From NCBI GenBank assembly GCA_021502835.1, contig JAKFGP010000002.1, positions 1-64,000 of the forward strand: a DNA stretch of 64,000 nt. The letters are read 5' to 3'. Source of the DNA: Streptomyces thinghirensis. GTDB lineage: Bacteria; Actinomycetota; Actinomycetia; Streptomycetales; Streptomycetaceae. Shown one piece after another: positions 20,070 to 30,228 of this stretch; position 1 is the first letter of the stretch, and the number at the start of each line of letters is the position of its first letter. The notes under the pieces are model-generated. The model made no database searches. It worked only from the letters and a program-made list of their open reading frames with translations, and was not told the DNA's origin. The position numbers and the translations under genes were made by a program.

Positions 20070-20182
20070 CCCATGGGTAATGAGCGCCCTTCCAGCCGTA
20101 CGTGGTTGGATGCGAAGGAGAGGTGTCCGGGGGCGCGGGAAGGCACAGCCAGCCCACAGAACGGAACTGGCAGGCGGGAATC

Positions 20183-21164
20183 GTGAGGATCTTCGGCAAG
20201 GGACGGCACCGGCCCTCCGCCTCCCGGCGGCAGGCCACCGACCGCGCGTTCACGCTGATCGGCGACGGTCGCTACGAGGACGCGGGCGCTCTGCTGACGC
20301 GCGCCGCAGACCTGGAACCCTGGCTGTCGGAGTCGTGGTTCAACCTCGCCCTGCTGCACAAGTTCCGGCACGACTGGGAGCAGGCCAGGGCGGCGGGGCT
20401 GAGGGCGGTCGCGCTGCTCGACCGGGACATCGGCGCACCCGACTGGTGGAACGTCGGCATCGCCGCGACCGCCCTCCAGGACTGGCCGCTGGCCCGCAGG
20501 GCGTGGCAGGCCTACGGACTGCGCACCCCGGGGGACGCGACGGACGCCGGTGAGCCGCTCGGCATGGACCTCGGCAGCGCGGCCGTACGGCTGTCCCCGG
20601 AGGGGAGGCCGAGGTCGTGTGGGGGCGGCGGCTGGACCCCGCCCGTATCGAGGTGCTGTCCATCCCGCTGCCGTCCTCCGGCCGCCGCTGGGGCGAGGTC
20701 GTCCTGCACGACGGGGTGCCGCACGGGGAGCGGACCACCACCGCCGGGCACGCCTATCCCGTCTTCGACGAGATCGAGCTGTGGGCGCCGTCGCCCGTTC
20801 CCACCTGGGTGGTCCTCCTGGAGGCCGCCACCGAGTCCGACCGGGACGCCTTGGAGCAGCTCGCCGCGGACGCCGGTTTCGCCGCCGAGGACTGGTCGTC
20901 GTCGGTCCGGCTGCTGTGCCGGATGTGCTCGGAGTCACGGATGCCGTCCGACGAGGGCGAGGGCGAGCACCTCGACCCGCACGACCACAGCGAACCGGGA
21001 CATCCGGGGCCGCTCGGCCACCGCACCGACGGGCAGCTGTGGGTGCCGGAGCGGGAGTGCGGGGGTGGCCGCGCCGGCCGCGCTGGTGAAGGGGCTGCTG
21101 GACGGTTGGGTCGCCGACAGTCCCGACTCCCCGGGACTGGCGGGACCTGGAAGAGGTCTGCTGA
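20183..21164 (+). CDS. TPR-like conserved Streptomyces protein (frameshifted)
   Basis: About 325 residues starting GTG 20183 (MRIFGKGRHRPSASRRQATD). The N-terminal third is a TPR-like helical pair (AFTLIGDGRYEDAGALLTRA; AWFNLALLHKF-type segment; WWNVGIAATALQDWPLARRA). The remainder (WGRRLDPARIEVLSIPLPSS; GHAYPVFDEIELWAPSPVPT) is a conserved domain I cannot name. The end DWRDLEEVC is recovered in a third frame at 21164. It is probably cytoplasmic; the function is unknown. Confidence 0.7.
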
Positions 21165-21268
21165 GCGGCCCCGTAGTCTTTACCGGGGCCTCCGCGACAG
21201 CGGTCGCCATCAGTGTCACCCCCTAAGTCGCATCACCCTTAGTTGTTCGAGGAAGGCATACGTCGGTC

Positions 21269-21920
21269 ATGGCCCAGCAGGACACCGATCAGCAGCACGC
21301 GGGCGTGCTCCCCGTGGACGACGAGGGGTTCGTCGTCGACACCGAGGACTGCGAGGAGCGCGAGACTGCCTGGCGTGGGCGCGGCACCTCGCGTCCGATC
21401 ACGGTGGTCGGCAACCCGGTGCTGCACAAGGAGTGCGCGGACGTCACCGACTTCGGTGAGGAGTTCCAGCAGCTGGTCGCGGACATGTTCGCCAGCCAGC
21501 GCACCGCCGAGGGTGTGGGTCTGGCCGCCAACCAGATCGGTGTCGGCAAGAAGGTCTTCGTCTACGACTGCCCCGACGACGAGGGCGTCCGGCACGTCGG
21601 CGTGGTCTGCAACCCGGTCCTCGTCGAACTGCGCCGCCGACCGGCGCAGCCTGGACGACAGCAACGAGGGCTGCCTGTCCGTGCCGACCGCCTACGCGCC
21701 GCTCGCCCGCCCCGACTACGCCGAGGTGACCGGGCAGGACGAGAAGGGCAACCCGATCAAGGTGCGCGGCACCGGGTACTTCGCACGGTGTCTGCAGCAC
21801 GAGACGGACCACCTGTACGGATACCTCTACATCGACCGGCTCTCCAAGCGCGAACGCAAGGACGCGCTGCGGCAGATGGCCGAGAACGAGCCGCGCTACC
21901 CCGTGGTCGCGAACGACTGA
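21269..21920 (+). CDS. def: Def, peptide deformylase (frameshifted)
   Basis: About 216 residues, with an N-terminal extension before the catalytic domain. All three signature motifs are present: [24 protein letters not shown] and [11 protein letters not shown] (metal-binding HExxH). The enzyme removes the formyl group from nascent proteins. The start is ATG 21269 behind GAGGAAGG; one break lies near 21650. Confidence 0.93.
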
Positions 21921-22170
21921 CGCCGCGTCACCTGTCACCCATCCTCCGTGCGTACGGCGCCCGTTCGGGTCTCACCCGAGCGGGCGGCCGTTCGTCTGCC
22001 GGAACCTGCCACACACCAGGAGAATTCCGGCACCGTGGGGTAGTGAATGGAGCAAATCCGTTCCCAGAACGGTCAGTTGTGGTGCTGAATGGGAAGTGCG
22101 GGGATACGCAACGGTGCACGCCTAGCTCAGCGAGAGGGGTGCGCCACCGGCGGCTGAGAGGGGTTTGTTC

Positions 22171-23262
22171 GTGCATGCTTTCTCACACGGCACCACAGCG
22201 ACACCGACCGCGATCGCAGTACCGCCATCACTGCGCCTTCCGGTGATCGAGGCGGCATTTCCCCGGCAACTGCACCCGTATTGGCCGAAGCTCCAGGAGA
22301 AGACCCGTACGTGGCTGCTCGAAAAACGGCTCATGCCGGCGGACAAGGTCGAGGAATATGCCGACGGCCTGTGCTACACCGACCTCATGGCGGGCTACTA
22401 CCTGGGCGCCCCCGACGAGGTCATGCAGGCGATAGCGGACTACAGCGCGTGGTTCTTCGTCTGGGACGACCGGCACGACCGGGACATCGTCCACGGCCGT
22501 CCGACCGCCTGGCGGCGACTGCGGAACCAGCTGCACGCGGCACTCGAGTCACCCCGGGACCATCTGCACCACGAGGACACGCTGGTCGCCGGGTTCGCCG
22601 ACAGTGTGCGGCGGCTCTACGCCTTCCTGCCGCCGCCGGCGACGTGGAACGCCCGGTTCGCCCGGCACTTCCACGCGGTGATCGACGCCTACGACCGGGA
22701 ATTCCACAACCGCACCCATGGCATCGTGCCCGGCGTCGAGGAGTACCTCGAACTGCGCCGGCTCACCTTCGCGCACTGGATTTGGACCGACCTGCTGGAG
22801 CCGAGCGCGGGGTGCGAACTGCCGGACGCCGTTCGGAAACACCCGGCATATCGCCGGGCGGCACTGCTCAGCCAGGAATTCGCCGCCTGGTACAACGACC
22901 TGTGCTCACTGCCCAAGGAAATAGCGGGCGACGAGGTCCACAATCTCGGGATCAGTCTCATCACACATCATGGACTGACCCTGGAAGAAGCCATCGGAGA
23001 AGTAAGGCGACGCGTCGAGGAATGCATCACCGATTTCCTCGCCGTGGAACAGGACGCGTTACGGTTCGCCGACGAACTCGACAACGGCACCGTACGCGGA
23101 AAGGAACTGAGCGGCGCCGTACGGGCCAACGTCGGCAATATGCGGAACTGGTTCAGTTCCGTCTACTGGTTCCACCACGAGTCCGGCCGGTACATGGTCG
23201 ACAGCTGGGACGACCGGTCCACGCCCCCGTACGTCAACAACGAAGCGGCAGGTGAGAAATGA
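22171..23262 (+). CDS. epi-isozizaene synthase (sesquiterpene cyclase)
   Basis: An intact 363-residue class I terpene synthase that I recognise as the orthologue of S. coelicolor SCO5222. It has the acidic motif DDRHD at residues 99-103 and the NSE-type NDLCSLPKE motif (about residue 240), and it ends [13 protein letters not shown]. It cyclises farnesyl diphosphate to epi-isozizaene, the precursor of the antibiotic sesquiterpene albaflavenone. GTG 22171 follows GAGAGGGG. A TTA leucine codon at 23059-23061 lies in frame, which would make translation depend on the bldA tRNA. The stop overlaps the next start (ATGA). Confidence 0.95.
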   Translation: MHAFSHGTTATPTAIAVPPSLRLPVIEAAFPRQLHPYWPKLQEKTRTWLLEKRLMPADKVEEYADGLCYTDLMAGYYLGAPDEVMQAIADYSAWFFVWDDRHDRDIVHGRPTAWRRLRNQLHAALESPRDHLHHEDTLVAGFADSVRRLYAFLPPPATWNARFARHFHAVIDAYDREFHNRTHGIVPGVEEYLELRRLTFAHWIWTDLLEPSAGCELPDAVRKHPAYRRAALLSQEFAAWYNDLCSLPKEIAGDEVHNLGISLITHHGLTLEEAIGEVRRRVEECITDFLAVEQDALRFADELDNGTVRGKELSGAVRANVGNMRNWFSSVYWFHHESGRYMVDSWDDRSTPPYVNNEAAGEK

Positions 23263-24634
23263 CCGTCGAGTCCGTCAACCCCGAAACCCGGACCGAAACC
23301 ACACCCGAGCTGCGCGAGCCGCCCGTCGCGGGTGGCGGTGTCCCGCTCCTCGGCCACGGCTGGAGGCTGGCCCGCGACCCGCTGGCCTTCATGTCCCAGC
23401 TGCGCGACCACGGTGACATCGTTCGCATCAAGCTCGGCCCGAAGACCGTCTACGCGGTCACCGCACCGGAGCTCACCGGCGCCCTGGCGCTGAGCCCCGA
23501 CTACCACATAGCCGGCCCGCTGTGGGAGTCGCTGGAGGGCCTGCTCGGCAAGGAGGGCGTGGCGACCGCCAACGGCCCGCTCCACCGCCGCCAGCGGCGC
23601 CATCCAGCCGGCGTTCAGAGCTCGACGCGATCCCCGCCTACGGGCCGATCATGGAGGAGGAGGCGCACGCGCTCACCGAGGCGCTGGCAGCCGGGGCGGA
23701 CCGTCGACGCCACCTCCGAGTCCTTCCGCGTCGCCGTGCGCGTCGCGGCCCGCTGCCTGCTGCGCGGGCAGTACATGGACGAGCGGGCCGAGCGGCTGTG
23801 CGTCGCGCTCGCCACCGTCTTCCGGGGCATGTACCGGCGCATGGTGGTCCCGCTCGGACCGCTCTACCGGCTGCCGCTCCCGGCCAACCGCGAATTCAAC
23901 AACGCGCTGGCCGATCTGCACCTCCTGGTCGACGAGATCATCGCCGAGCGCCGCGCATCCGGTCAAAAGCCGGACGATTTGCTGACGGCATTGCTGGAGG
24001 CGGAGGACGACAATGGCGACCCCATCGGGGAACAGGAGATCCACGACCAGGTCGTCGCGATACTCACCCCCGGCAGTGAAACCATCGCTTCCACGATCAT
24101 GTGGTTGCTGCAGGCGCTTGCCGAACACCCGGAACATGCCGACCGCATACGCGACGAAGTCGAAGCGGTCACCGGCGGACGCCCCGTGGCATTCGAGGAT
24201 GTCCGGAAGCTCACGCACACCGGCAATGTCATCGTGGAGGCCATGCGTTTGCGTCCCGCCGTGTGGATTTTGACGCGGCGCGCGGTGGTCGAGACCGAAC
24301 TCGGTGGCTATCGCATTCCGGCCGGGGCGGACATCATCTACAGTCCGTACGCAATCCAACGCGATGCGAAGTCGTACGCGGACAACCTGGAGTTCGACCC
24401 GGACCGGTGGATTCCGGACCGTGCGGCGGATGTGCCGAAATACGCCATGAAGCCGTTCAGTGCGGGTAAGCGCAAGTGCCCCAGCGACCACTTCTCCATG
24501 GCGCAGCTGACGCTGATCACGGCGGCGCTCGCCACGAGTACCGCTTCGAGCAGGTGGCGGGCTCGAACGACGCGGTCCGTGTCGGGATCACCCTGCGGCC
24601 GCACGACCTGCTGGTCAGGCCCGTCGCACGGTGA
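23259..24634 (+). CDS. CYP170A1-type cytochrome P450, albaflavenone synthase (frameshifted)
   Basis: About 458 residues. The haem-binding loop [17 protein letters not shown] carries the cysteine ligand, [17 protein letters not shown] is the I-helix and EAMRLRP is the K-helix ExxR. Known orthologues oxidise epi-isozizaene at C5 to albaflavenols and albaflavenone. The DDNGD sequence in [16 protein letters not shown] matches the DDxxD signature of the second, farnesene-making active site described in the S. coelicolor enzyme. Breaks lie near 23605, 23695 and 24535. It is translationally coupled to the cyclase gene. Confidence 0.93.
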
Positions 24635-24655
24635 GCGGCGCGGTGGCGCGGCGGC

Positions 24656-25625
24656 TCAGGCGACGGCCTCCGGGCCCCGGAAGGCGCGCCGGTAGGCGTG
24701 CGGGGTGGTGCCCAGGGCCCGGACGAACTGGTGCCGCAGCGCCGCCGCCGTACCGAAGCCGGTGCGCCACGCGATCGCGTCCATCGTCTCGTCCGTCGCC
24801 TCCAGCAGCCGCTGGGCCAGCAGCACACGCTGGCGCAGGATCCAGCGGTAGGAGTCGTACCCGTCTCCTGCTGGAAGCGGCGGGCGAAGGTGCGCGGGGA
24901 CATGTGCGCCCGGGCCGCGAGCTGCTCGACGGTGACCTCCTCGTCGAGGTGCTGTTCCATCCAGGCCAGCACCTCGCCGACGGTGTCGCAGGAGGAGCGC
25001 GGCAGCGGCCGTTCGATGTACTGCGCCTGACCGCCGTCCCGGTGCGGCGGTACGACCATGCGCCGGGCGATCCGGTTGGCGACCTCCGGCCCCCTGTTCC
25101 TTGCGGACGATGTGCAGACAGGCGTCGATGCCGGCGGCGGTGCCGGCGCTCGTGATCACGGGGTCCTCGTCCACGTAGAGCACGTCGGGCGCGACGGCGA
25201 CCCGGGGGTACTGCCGGGCCAGCTCGGCCGCCTGGTGCCAGTGCACCGCGCACCGCCGCCCGTCCAGTAGCCCGGCGGCGCCCAGTACGAACACCCCGGA
25301 GCACACGCTCAGCACCCGCGCGCCCCTGTCCACCGCCCGCCGCAGGGAGTCCAGCAGCTCGGGCGGGTACTCCCCGGCGGACGTAGTCGCTCCCCGCCGG
25401 CACGGCGATCAGGTCGGCCTCCTCCAGCCGGTCCAGCCCGTACGGCGTGGAGACGGTGAGCCCGCCGACATGGGTGCTCAGCTCCGGGCCCTCCGCGGAG
25501 ACCACCGCGAAGTCGTACCCCGGCAGACCCTCGTCGCTCCGGTCGATGCCGAAGACCTCGCAGACCACACCGAGTTCGAAGGGATGCGCGCCGTCCAGCA
25601 GGACCGCGGCCACGTTCTGCAGCAT
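24656..25625 (-). CDS. nrdS: NrdS, DJ-1/PfpI-AraC (GlxA-like) regulator (frameshifted)
   Basis: About 322 residues. The N-terminal DJ-1/PfpI-like domain starts [20 protein letters not shown] and includes [20 protein letters not shown], with a cysteine at the nucleophile-elbow position. The C-terminal AraC helix-turn-helix pair is [20 protein letters not shown] and [20 protein letters not shown]. It follows nrdA-nrdB on the same strand, matching the nrdABS operon of S. coelicolor, where nrdS encodes an AraC-like protein. The effector and targets are not evident. Frame breaks are near 25375, 25095 and 24865. Confidence 0.85.
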
Positions 25626-25718
25626 GCCCCCCAGTGTGCCTCGGAAGTGGCAGGAAATCGAGGTCCTACGGCAGTCCTGCCACTCCCGGTAAGGAGTCTC
25701 CGGCGCGACAGTGGTGTC

Positions 25719-25877
25719 ATGACCGGAAACCAGATAGAAGCCCTGATCGGAATGCTCGTGACCTTCGGACTCCTGGTCCTCATGGTCCTCCCCTCGGTGA
25801 TCGGCATCGTGCGCGACAAGCGCATCGACCGTCAGCTCAGGGGAGGCCCGGGAGGACCAGGGAGCGAGGAAGGAGAC
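25719..25877 (+). CDS. small membrane protein, end uncertain
   Basis: ATG 25719 (after a weak AGGAG around 25692) encodes MTGNQIEALIGMLVTFGLLV, continuing into LMVLPSVIGIVRDKRIDRQL. This is one transmembrane helix plus a basic tail and looks like a real small protein. Its frame then runs on into the antisense of nrdB, so a frameshift or an undetected stop near 25860-25880 is likely. It lies in the 250-bp gap between nrdB and nrdS on the opposite strand. Confidence 0.5.
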
Positions 25878-26908
25878 TCAGAAGTCCTCGGAGAGGTCGA
25901 CGGTGCCCTCCACCGCCACCTGGTACGCCGAGGGGCGCCGCTCGAAGAAGTTGGTCAGCTCCTGAACGCCCTGCAGCTCCATGAAGGAGAAGGGGTTCTC
26001 GGAGCCGTACACCGGGGCGAAGCCGAGACGCGTCAGGCGCTGATCGGCCACGCACTCCAGGTACTGCCGCATCGAGTCGGTGTTCATGCCCGGGAGGCCG
26101 TCACCGCACAGGTCGCGCGCGAACTGCAGCTCGGCCTCGACGGCCTCCCGCAGCATGTCGGTGACCTCCTGCTGGAGCGCGTCGTCGAACAGCTCCGGCT
26201 CCTCCTTGCGCACGGTGTCGACGACGTCGAAGGCGAAGGACATGTGCATCGTCTCGTCCCGGAACACCCAGTTGGTGCCGGTGGCCAGTCCGTGCAGCAG
26301 GCCCCGGCTGCGGAACCGGTAGACATAGGCGAAGGCGCCGTAGAAGAACAGGCCCTCGATGCACGCGGCGAAGCAGATGAGGTTGAGCAGGAAACGGCGG
26401 CGGTCGGCCTTGGTCTCCAGGCGGTCGATCGACTCGACCGAGTCCATCCACTTGAAGCAGAACCCGGCCTTCTCGCGGATCGAGGGGATGTTCTCGACGG
26501 CGGCGAAGGCCGCGTTGCGGTCCTCGGGGTCGGGCGGGTAGGTGTCCAGCAGTGTCAGATAGAACTGGACGTGGACGGCCTCCTCGAAGAGCTGGCGGGA
26601 CAGGTAGAGCCGCGCCTCGGGGAGTTGATGTGCTTGTAGAGGGTGAGCACCAGGTTGTTCGCGACGATCGAGTCGCCCGTGGCGAAGAAGGCCACCAGCC
26701 GGCCGATCAGGTGCTGTTCCTCGGGGCTGAGCTTCTCCAGGTCGGCGACGTCCGAGTGGAGGTCGACCTCCTCGACGTGCCAGGTGTTCTTGATGGCGTC
26801 CCGGTAGCGCTCGTAGAAGTCCGGGTAGCGCATGGGGCGCAGCGTCAGTTCGAAGCCCGGGTCGAGCAGGTTCTTCGAGGTGGGGGTCGCGGGGGTCTCG
26901 GTGGTCAT
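25878..26908 (-). CDS. nrdB: NrdB, class Ia ribonucleotide reductase beta subunit (frameshifted)
   Basis: About 343 residues. The di-iron ligands appear in order: the acidic residue in FFATGDSIVANN, EEAVHVQFY (ExxH), FAACIEGLFFYGAFAY and RDETMHMSFAF (ExxH). The C-terminus GTVDLSEDF is the acidic tail that docks into the alpha subunit. It houses the tyrosyl-radical cofactor for deoxyribonucleotide synthesis. One break lies near 26625. Its ATG overlaps the nrdA stop (TAATG), showing coupling. Confidence 0.93.
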
Positions 26909-29296
26909 TACTGGCAGGCCTCGCAGGACTCGGGGGTTTTCCAGGGAGCAGGCGACCGCTTCGGGGTCCGGGCCGGCCTGCACGGGGACGGTGGCTCGGG
27001 CGGCGGCGCGGGCGATGCGGGTCGCCGGGCGGGAGCGCAGGTAGTACGTGGTCTTCAGGCCCTGCTTCCAGGCGTACGCGTACATCGAGGAGAGCTTCCC
27101 GATGGTCGGCGTCTCCAGGAACAGGTTCAGCGACTGGGCCTGGTCGAGGTACGGGGTGCGGGCGGCGGCCATGTCGATCAGGCCGCGCTGCGGGATCTCC
27201 CAGGCGGTGCGGTACAGCGCGCGGACGTCCTCGGGGATCCAGGAGAAGCCCTGTACCGAGCCGTTGGCCTCGCGCAGCGCCTCGCGGGTGCGGGCGTCCC
27301 AGACGCCGAGCCGCTGAGGTCGTCCACCAGGTACGAGTTGACCTGGAGGAACTCACCGGAGAGCGTCTCGCGCTTGAACAGGTTGGACACCTGCGGCTCG
27401 ATGCACTCGTAGACGCCCGCGATCGAGGCGATCGTGGCGGTCGGCGCGATGGCGAGGAGCAGGGAGTTGCGCAGGCCGGTCGTGGCCATGCGCTCGCGCA
27501 GCCCGCCCAGCGCTCCGGCCAGGTGGGCTCGACGCCGTAGTGGTCGGGGTGCAGCACACCCCGGGCCGTCCGGGTCTTCTCCCAGGCCGGCAGCGGGCCG
27601 TCGCGCTCGGCGAGATCGGCGGAGGTCTCGTACGCGGCGAGCATGATCCGCTCGGCGATGCGGGTGGAGAGGGCCTTCGCCTCGGGTGAGTCGAAGGGCA
27701 GGCGCAGCTGGAAGAAGACGTCCTGGAGGCCCATCGCGCCCAGGCCCACCGGGCGCCAGCGGGCGTTGGAGCGGCCCGCCTGCCCGGTCGGGTAGAAGTT
27801 GATGTCGACGACCCGGTCCAGGAAGGTGACGGCGGTGCGGACGGTGGCGTCCAGGCGCTCCCAGTCGATGTCGCCCTTGGCCACGTCGACCAACGCCCCG
27901 AGGTTGACCGAGCCCAGGGTTGCAGACCGCCGTCTCCCCGTCGTCCGTGACCTCCAGGATCTCCGTGCAGAGGTTGGAGGAGTGGACGACGTGACCGGGC
28001 TCGGCGGTCTGGTTGGCGGTGCGGTTGGCGGTGTCCTTGAAGGTCATCCAGCCGTTGCCGGTCTGCGCGAGGGTGCGCATCATGCGGCCGTACAGCTCAC
28101 GGGCGGGGAGGGTCTTGCGGGCGAGCCCCGCCGCCTCGGCCCGCGGTACCGCCGCGTCGAACCCTCGCCCCACAGGTCGATCAGCTCGGGCGCGTCGGCG
28201 GGCGAGAACAGCGACCACTGTCCGTCGGCGTCCACCCGGCGCATGAACTCGTCCGGCACCCAGTGGGCGAGGGTTCAGGTTGTGCGTGCGGCGGGCGTCC
28301 TCACCGGTGTTGTCCCGCAGCTCCAGGAACTCCTCGACGTCCGCGTGCCAGGTCTCCAGGTAGACCGCCGCCGCGCCCTTGCGCCGGCCACCCTGGTTCA
28401 CGGCGGCGACCGAGGGCGTCCAGCGTCTTCAGGAACGGGACGATGCCGTTGGAGTGCCCGTTGGTGCGCGCGGATCAGCGAACCCCGGGCGCGGACGCGG
28501 GGGTAGGCGATGCCGATGCCGCCGGCGTGCTTGGAGAGGTTGGCGACCTGGTGGAGACGGTCGTAGATGGAGTCCAGCTCGTCCTTGGGAGAGTCCAGGA
28601 GGTAGCAGGACGACATCTGGGCGTGCCGGGTGCCGGAGTTGAACAGGGTGGGGGAGGAGGGCAGGTAGTCGAGGCGGCTCATCAGCCCGTACAGCGCGGC
28701 CACCTCGTCGACCGCGCGCGTGCTGTCGTCCTCGGCGAGTCCGGCGGCCACCCGCAGCATGAAGTGCTGGGGCGTCTCGACGACCTTGCGGGTGATCGGG
28801 TGCCGGAGCAGGTAGCGGCTGTACACGGTGCGCAGGCCGAAGTAGCCGAAGCGGTCGTCGGCGGCCGGGTCGATCAGCGCGTCCAGGCGGTCCGCGTGCA
28901 GCCGTACGAACTCGGCGGTGCGGTCGGCGATCAGGCCCTCGCGGTGACCGGTGGCGACCGACCCGGTGAACGAGGTGACGCCCTGGGAGGCGGCCTCGGC
29001 GCGGATGCCGATGGTCAGCAGCCGGGCGGCCAGCCTGGGTAGACCGGATCCTCCGAGATGAGCCCGGCCGCCGCCTCCGTGGCGAGCTCCCGCAGCTCGG
29101 ACTCGTCCGCACGGGCGGACCGGCCGCGCAGTGCGGCGGCGGCGACCCGGCCCGGGTCGGCGCCGGGCAGGTCGGCGGTCAGCTCGGTCAGGATCCGCAG
29201 CAACGCGGCACCGGGCCCGTCGGGCTCCTCGGTCACCGGGGTCGCTGAAGTCGTCGCCGGGGTCGCTGAAACCGGGTCGGCTGGCGCGATGGTCAC
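26908..29296 (-). CDS. nrdA: NrdA, class Ia ribonucleotide reductase alpha subunit (frameshifted)
   Basis: About 795 residues. It has the redox cysteine in HAQMSSCYLLDSPKDEL, the active-site motif SSNLCTEILEVTDDGETAVC, the LAIAPTATIASIAGVYECIE block and the C-terminal swivelling cysteines SCEACQ. The first 90 residues are alanine- and proline-rich and show no clear ATP-cone. It converts ribonucleoside diphosphates to deoxy forms with NrdB. Breaks are near 29040, 28470, 28425, 28270, 28150, 27920, 27525 and 27315. Expression is likely shut off by adenosylcobalamin through the upstream riboswitch. Confidence 0.93.
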
Positions 29297-29429
29297 GTGG
29301 GGGCACTCCCTCGCTCGGCACGGGGCCTGGGGGAGGGCATGGGCAGCTCACGAGCGCACGCGGCGTCGCGTCCACCGGCCCACTCCACGAGGCCCGGACG
29401 TCAGGCACCCGGACCGGGACGGTACGGGC

Positions 29430-29590
29430 GCACTGTCGGCAGGTCCTCGGACTGGACATGCGTGTGCACACGTGCGGAGACGCGCGGATACACACAAGTA
29501 CACCGTTGCGGGACAGTTCCGGATTCGCACCGGATTCCCCTGCGGCGACAGCGAGCACGAGCATACATCTTGTGCCGGGTTCGGCGAGCA
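29430..29590 (-). ncRNA. cobalamin (B12) riboswitch upstream of nrdA
   Basis: On the minus strand the conserved core GGGGAATCCGGTGCGAATCC followed by GGAACTGTCCCGCAACGGT lies at 29502-29540, and the B12 box AGTCCGAGGACCTGCCGAC lies at 29434-29452. The leader ends about 130 bases before nrdA. In S. coelicolor a coenzyme-B12 riboswitch represses nrdABS when the B12-dependent reductase can work; this is the same arrangement. Confidence 0.95.
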
Positions 29591-29638
29591 CCCCCAGATG
29601 TTGTGTCGCGGAGGAGCCGTCGAGGGGCGGCGCTGGTG

Positions 29639-30145
29639 TCAGAGCGTCAGTTCATAGGCGAGGAGCGTGATGTCGTCGAGCTCCGGCAGCGGGTTCCAGT
29701 CGCGGTCGGGCGTGCGGGTGAAGCCCATCCGCTCGTAGAGGCGGTGGGCGGTGCGCATGGTGCGCTGGGTGGACAGCACGACGCGCGCGCAGCCCTCGAC
29801 GGCCCGGGACCGGTCGACGCAGGACCGTACGAGAGCCTCGCCCACCCCGCGTCCGCGTGCCTCGCGGGCGACGGCGAGCATCCGTATCTCGGCCTCGCCG
29901 GGCCGGGCGATGTCGGCCATGGGACCGCCGGACGGCACGAAGGTCACGCCGCCGAGTACCCGGCCGTCCGCCGCGGCGACCAGCACCTCGGCGGCCGCCG
30001 CACGCTTGGCGACGTTCCGCAGCTCGCCGAGGTACGCGTCGCTCTCCCCGAAGTCGAGGAGGCCGTCGCGCAGATAGGCCTGCGCGGTGATCTCACCGAG
30101 GGTGCCGTACTCGTCCGTCGCCGCCGGCCGGATCACGAAGTCCAT
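29639..30145 (-). CDS. GNAT-family N-acetyltransferase
   Basis: An intact 168-residue protein starting MDFVIRPAATDEYGTLGEIT. The acetyl-CoA site motif A reads IRMLAVAREARGRGVGEALV (R/Q-x-x-G-x-G/A pattern), followed by AHRLYERMGFTRTPDRDWNP. The acceptor substrate is unknown. It lies downstream of the divergent B12 leader region and converges with nothing; mctP lies upstream on the same strand. Confidence 0.85.
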   Translation of the reverse strand: MDFVIRPAATDEYGTLGEITAQAYLRDGLLDFGESDAYLGELRNVAKRAAAAEVLVAAADGRVLGGVTFVPSGGPMADIARPGEAEIRMLAVAREARGRGVGEALVRSCVDRSRAVEGCARVVLSTQRTMRTAHRLYERMGFTRTPDRDWNPLPELDDITLLAYELTL

Positions 30146-30228
30146 GGCGCCGAGTGTGCCGTACGGGTACGACAACGGGCCGCCGGATTTCTCCGACGGC
30201 CCGCCGCGTACCAGTCGCGTACCGGAGG

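Noticed and set aside
25470..26639. A 389-residue plus-strand frame across nrdS and nrdB
   Set aside because: It is the antisense shadow of two well-supported minus-strand genes; only the short membrane-protein start at 25719 looked real.
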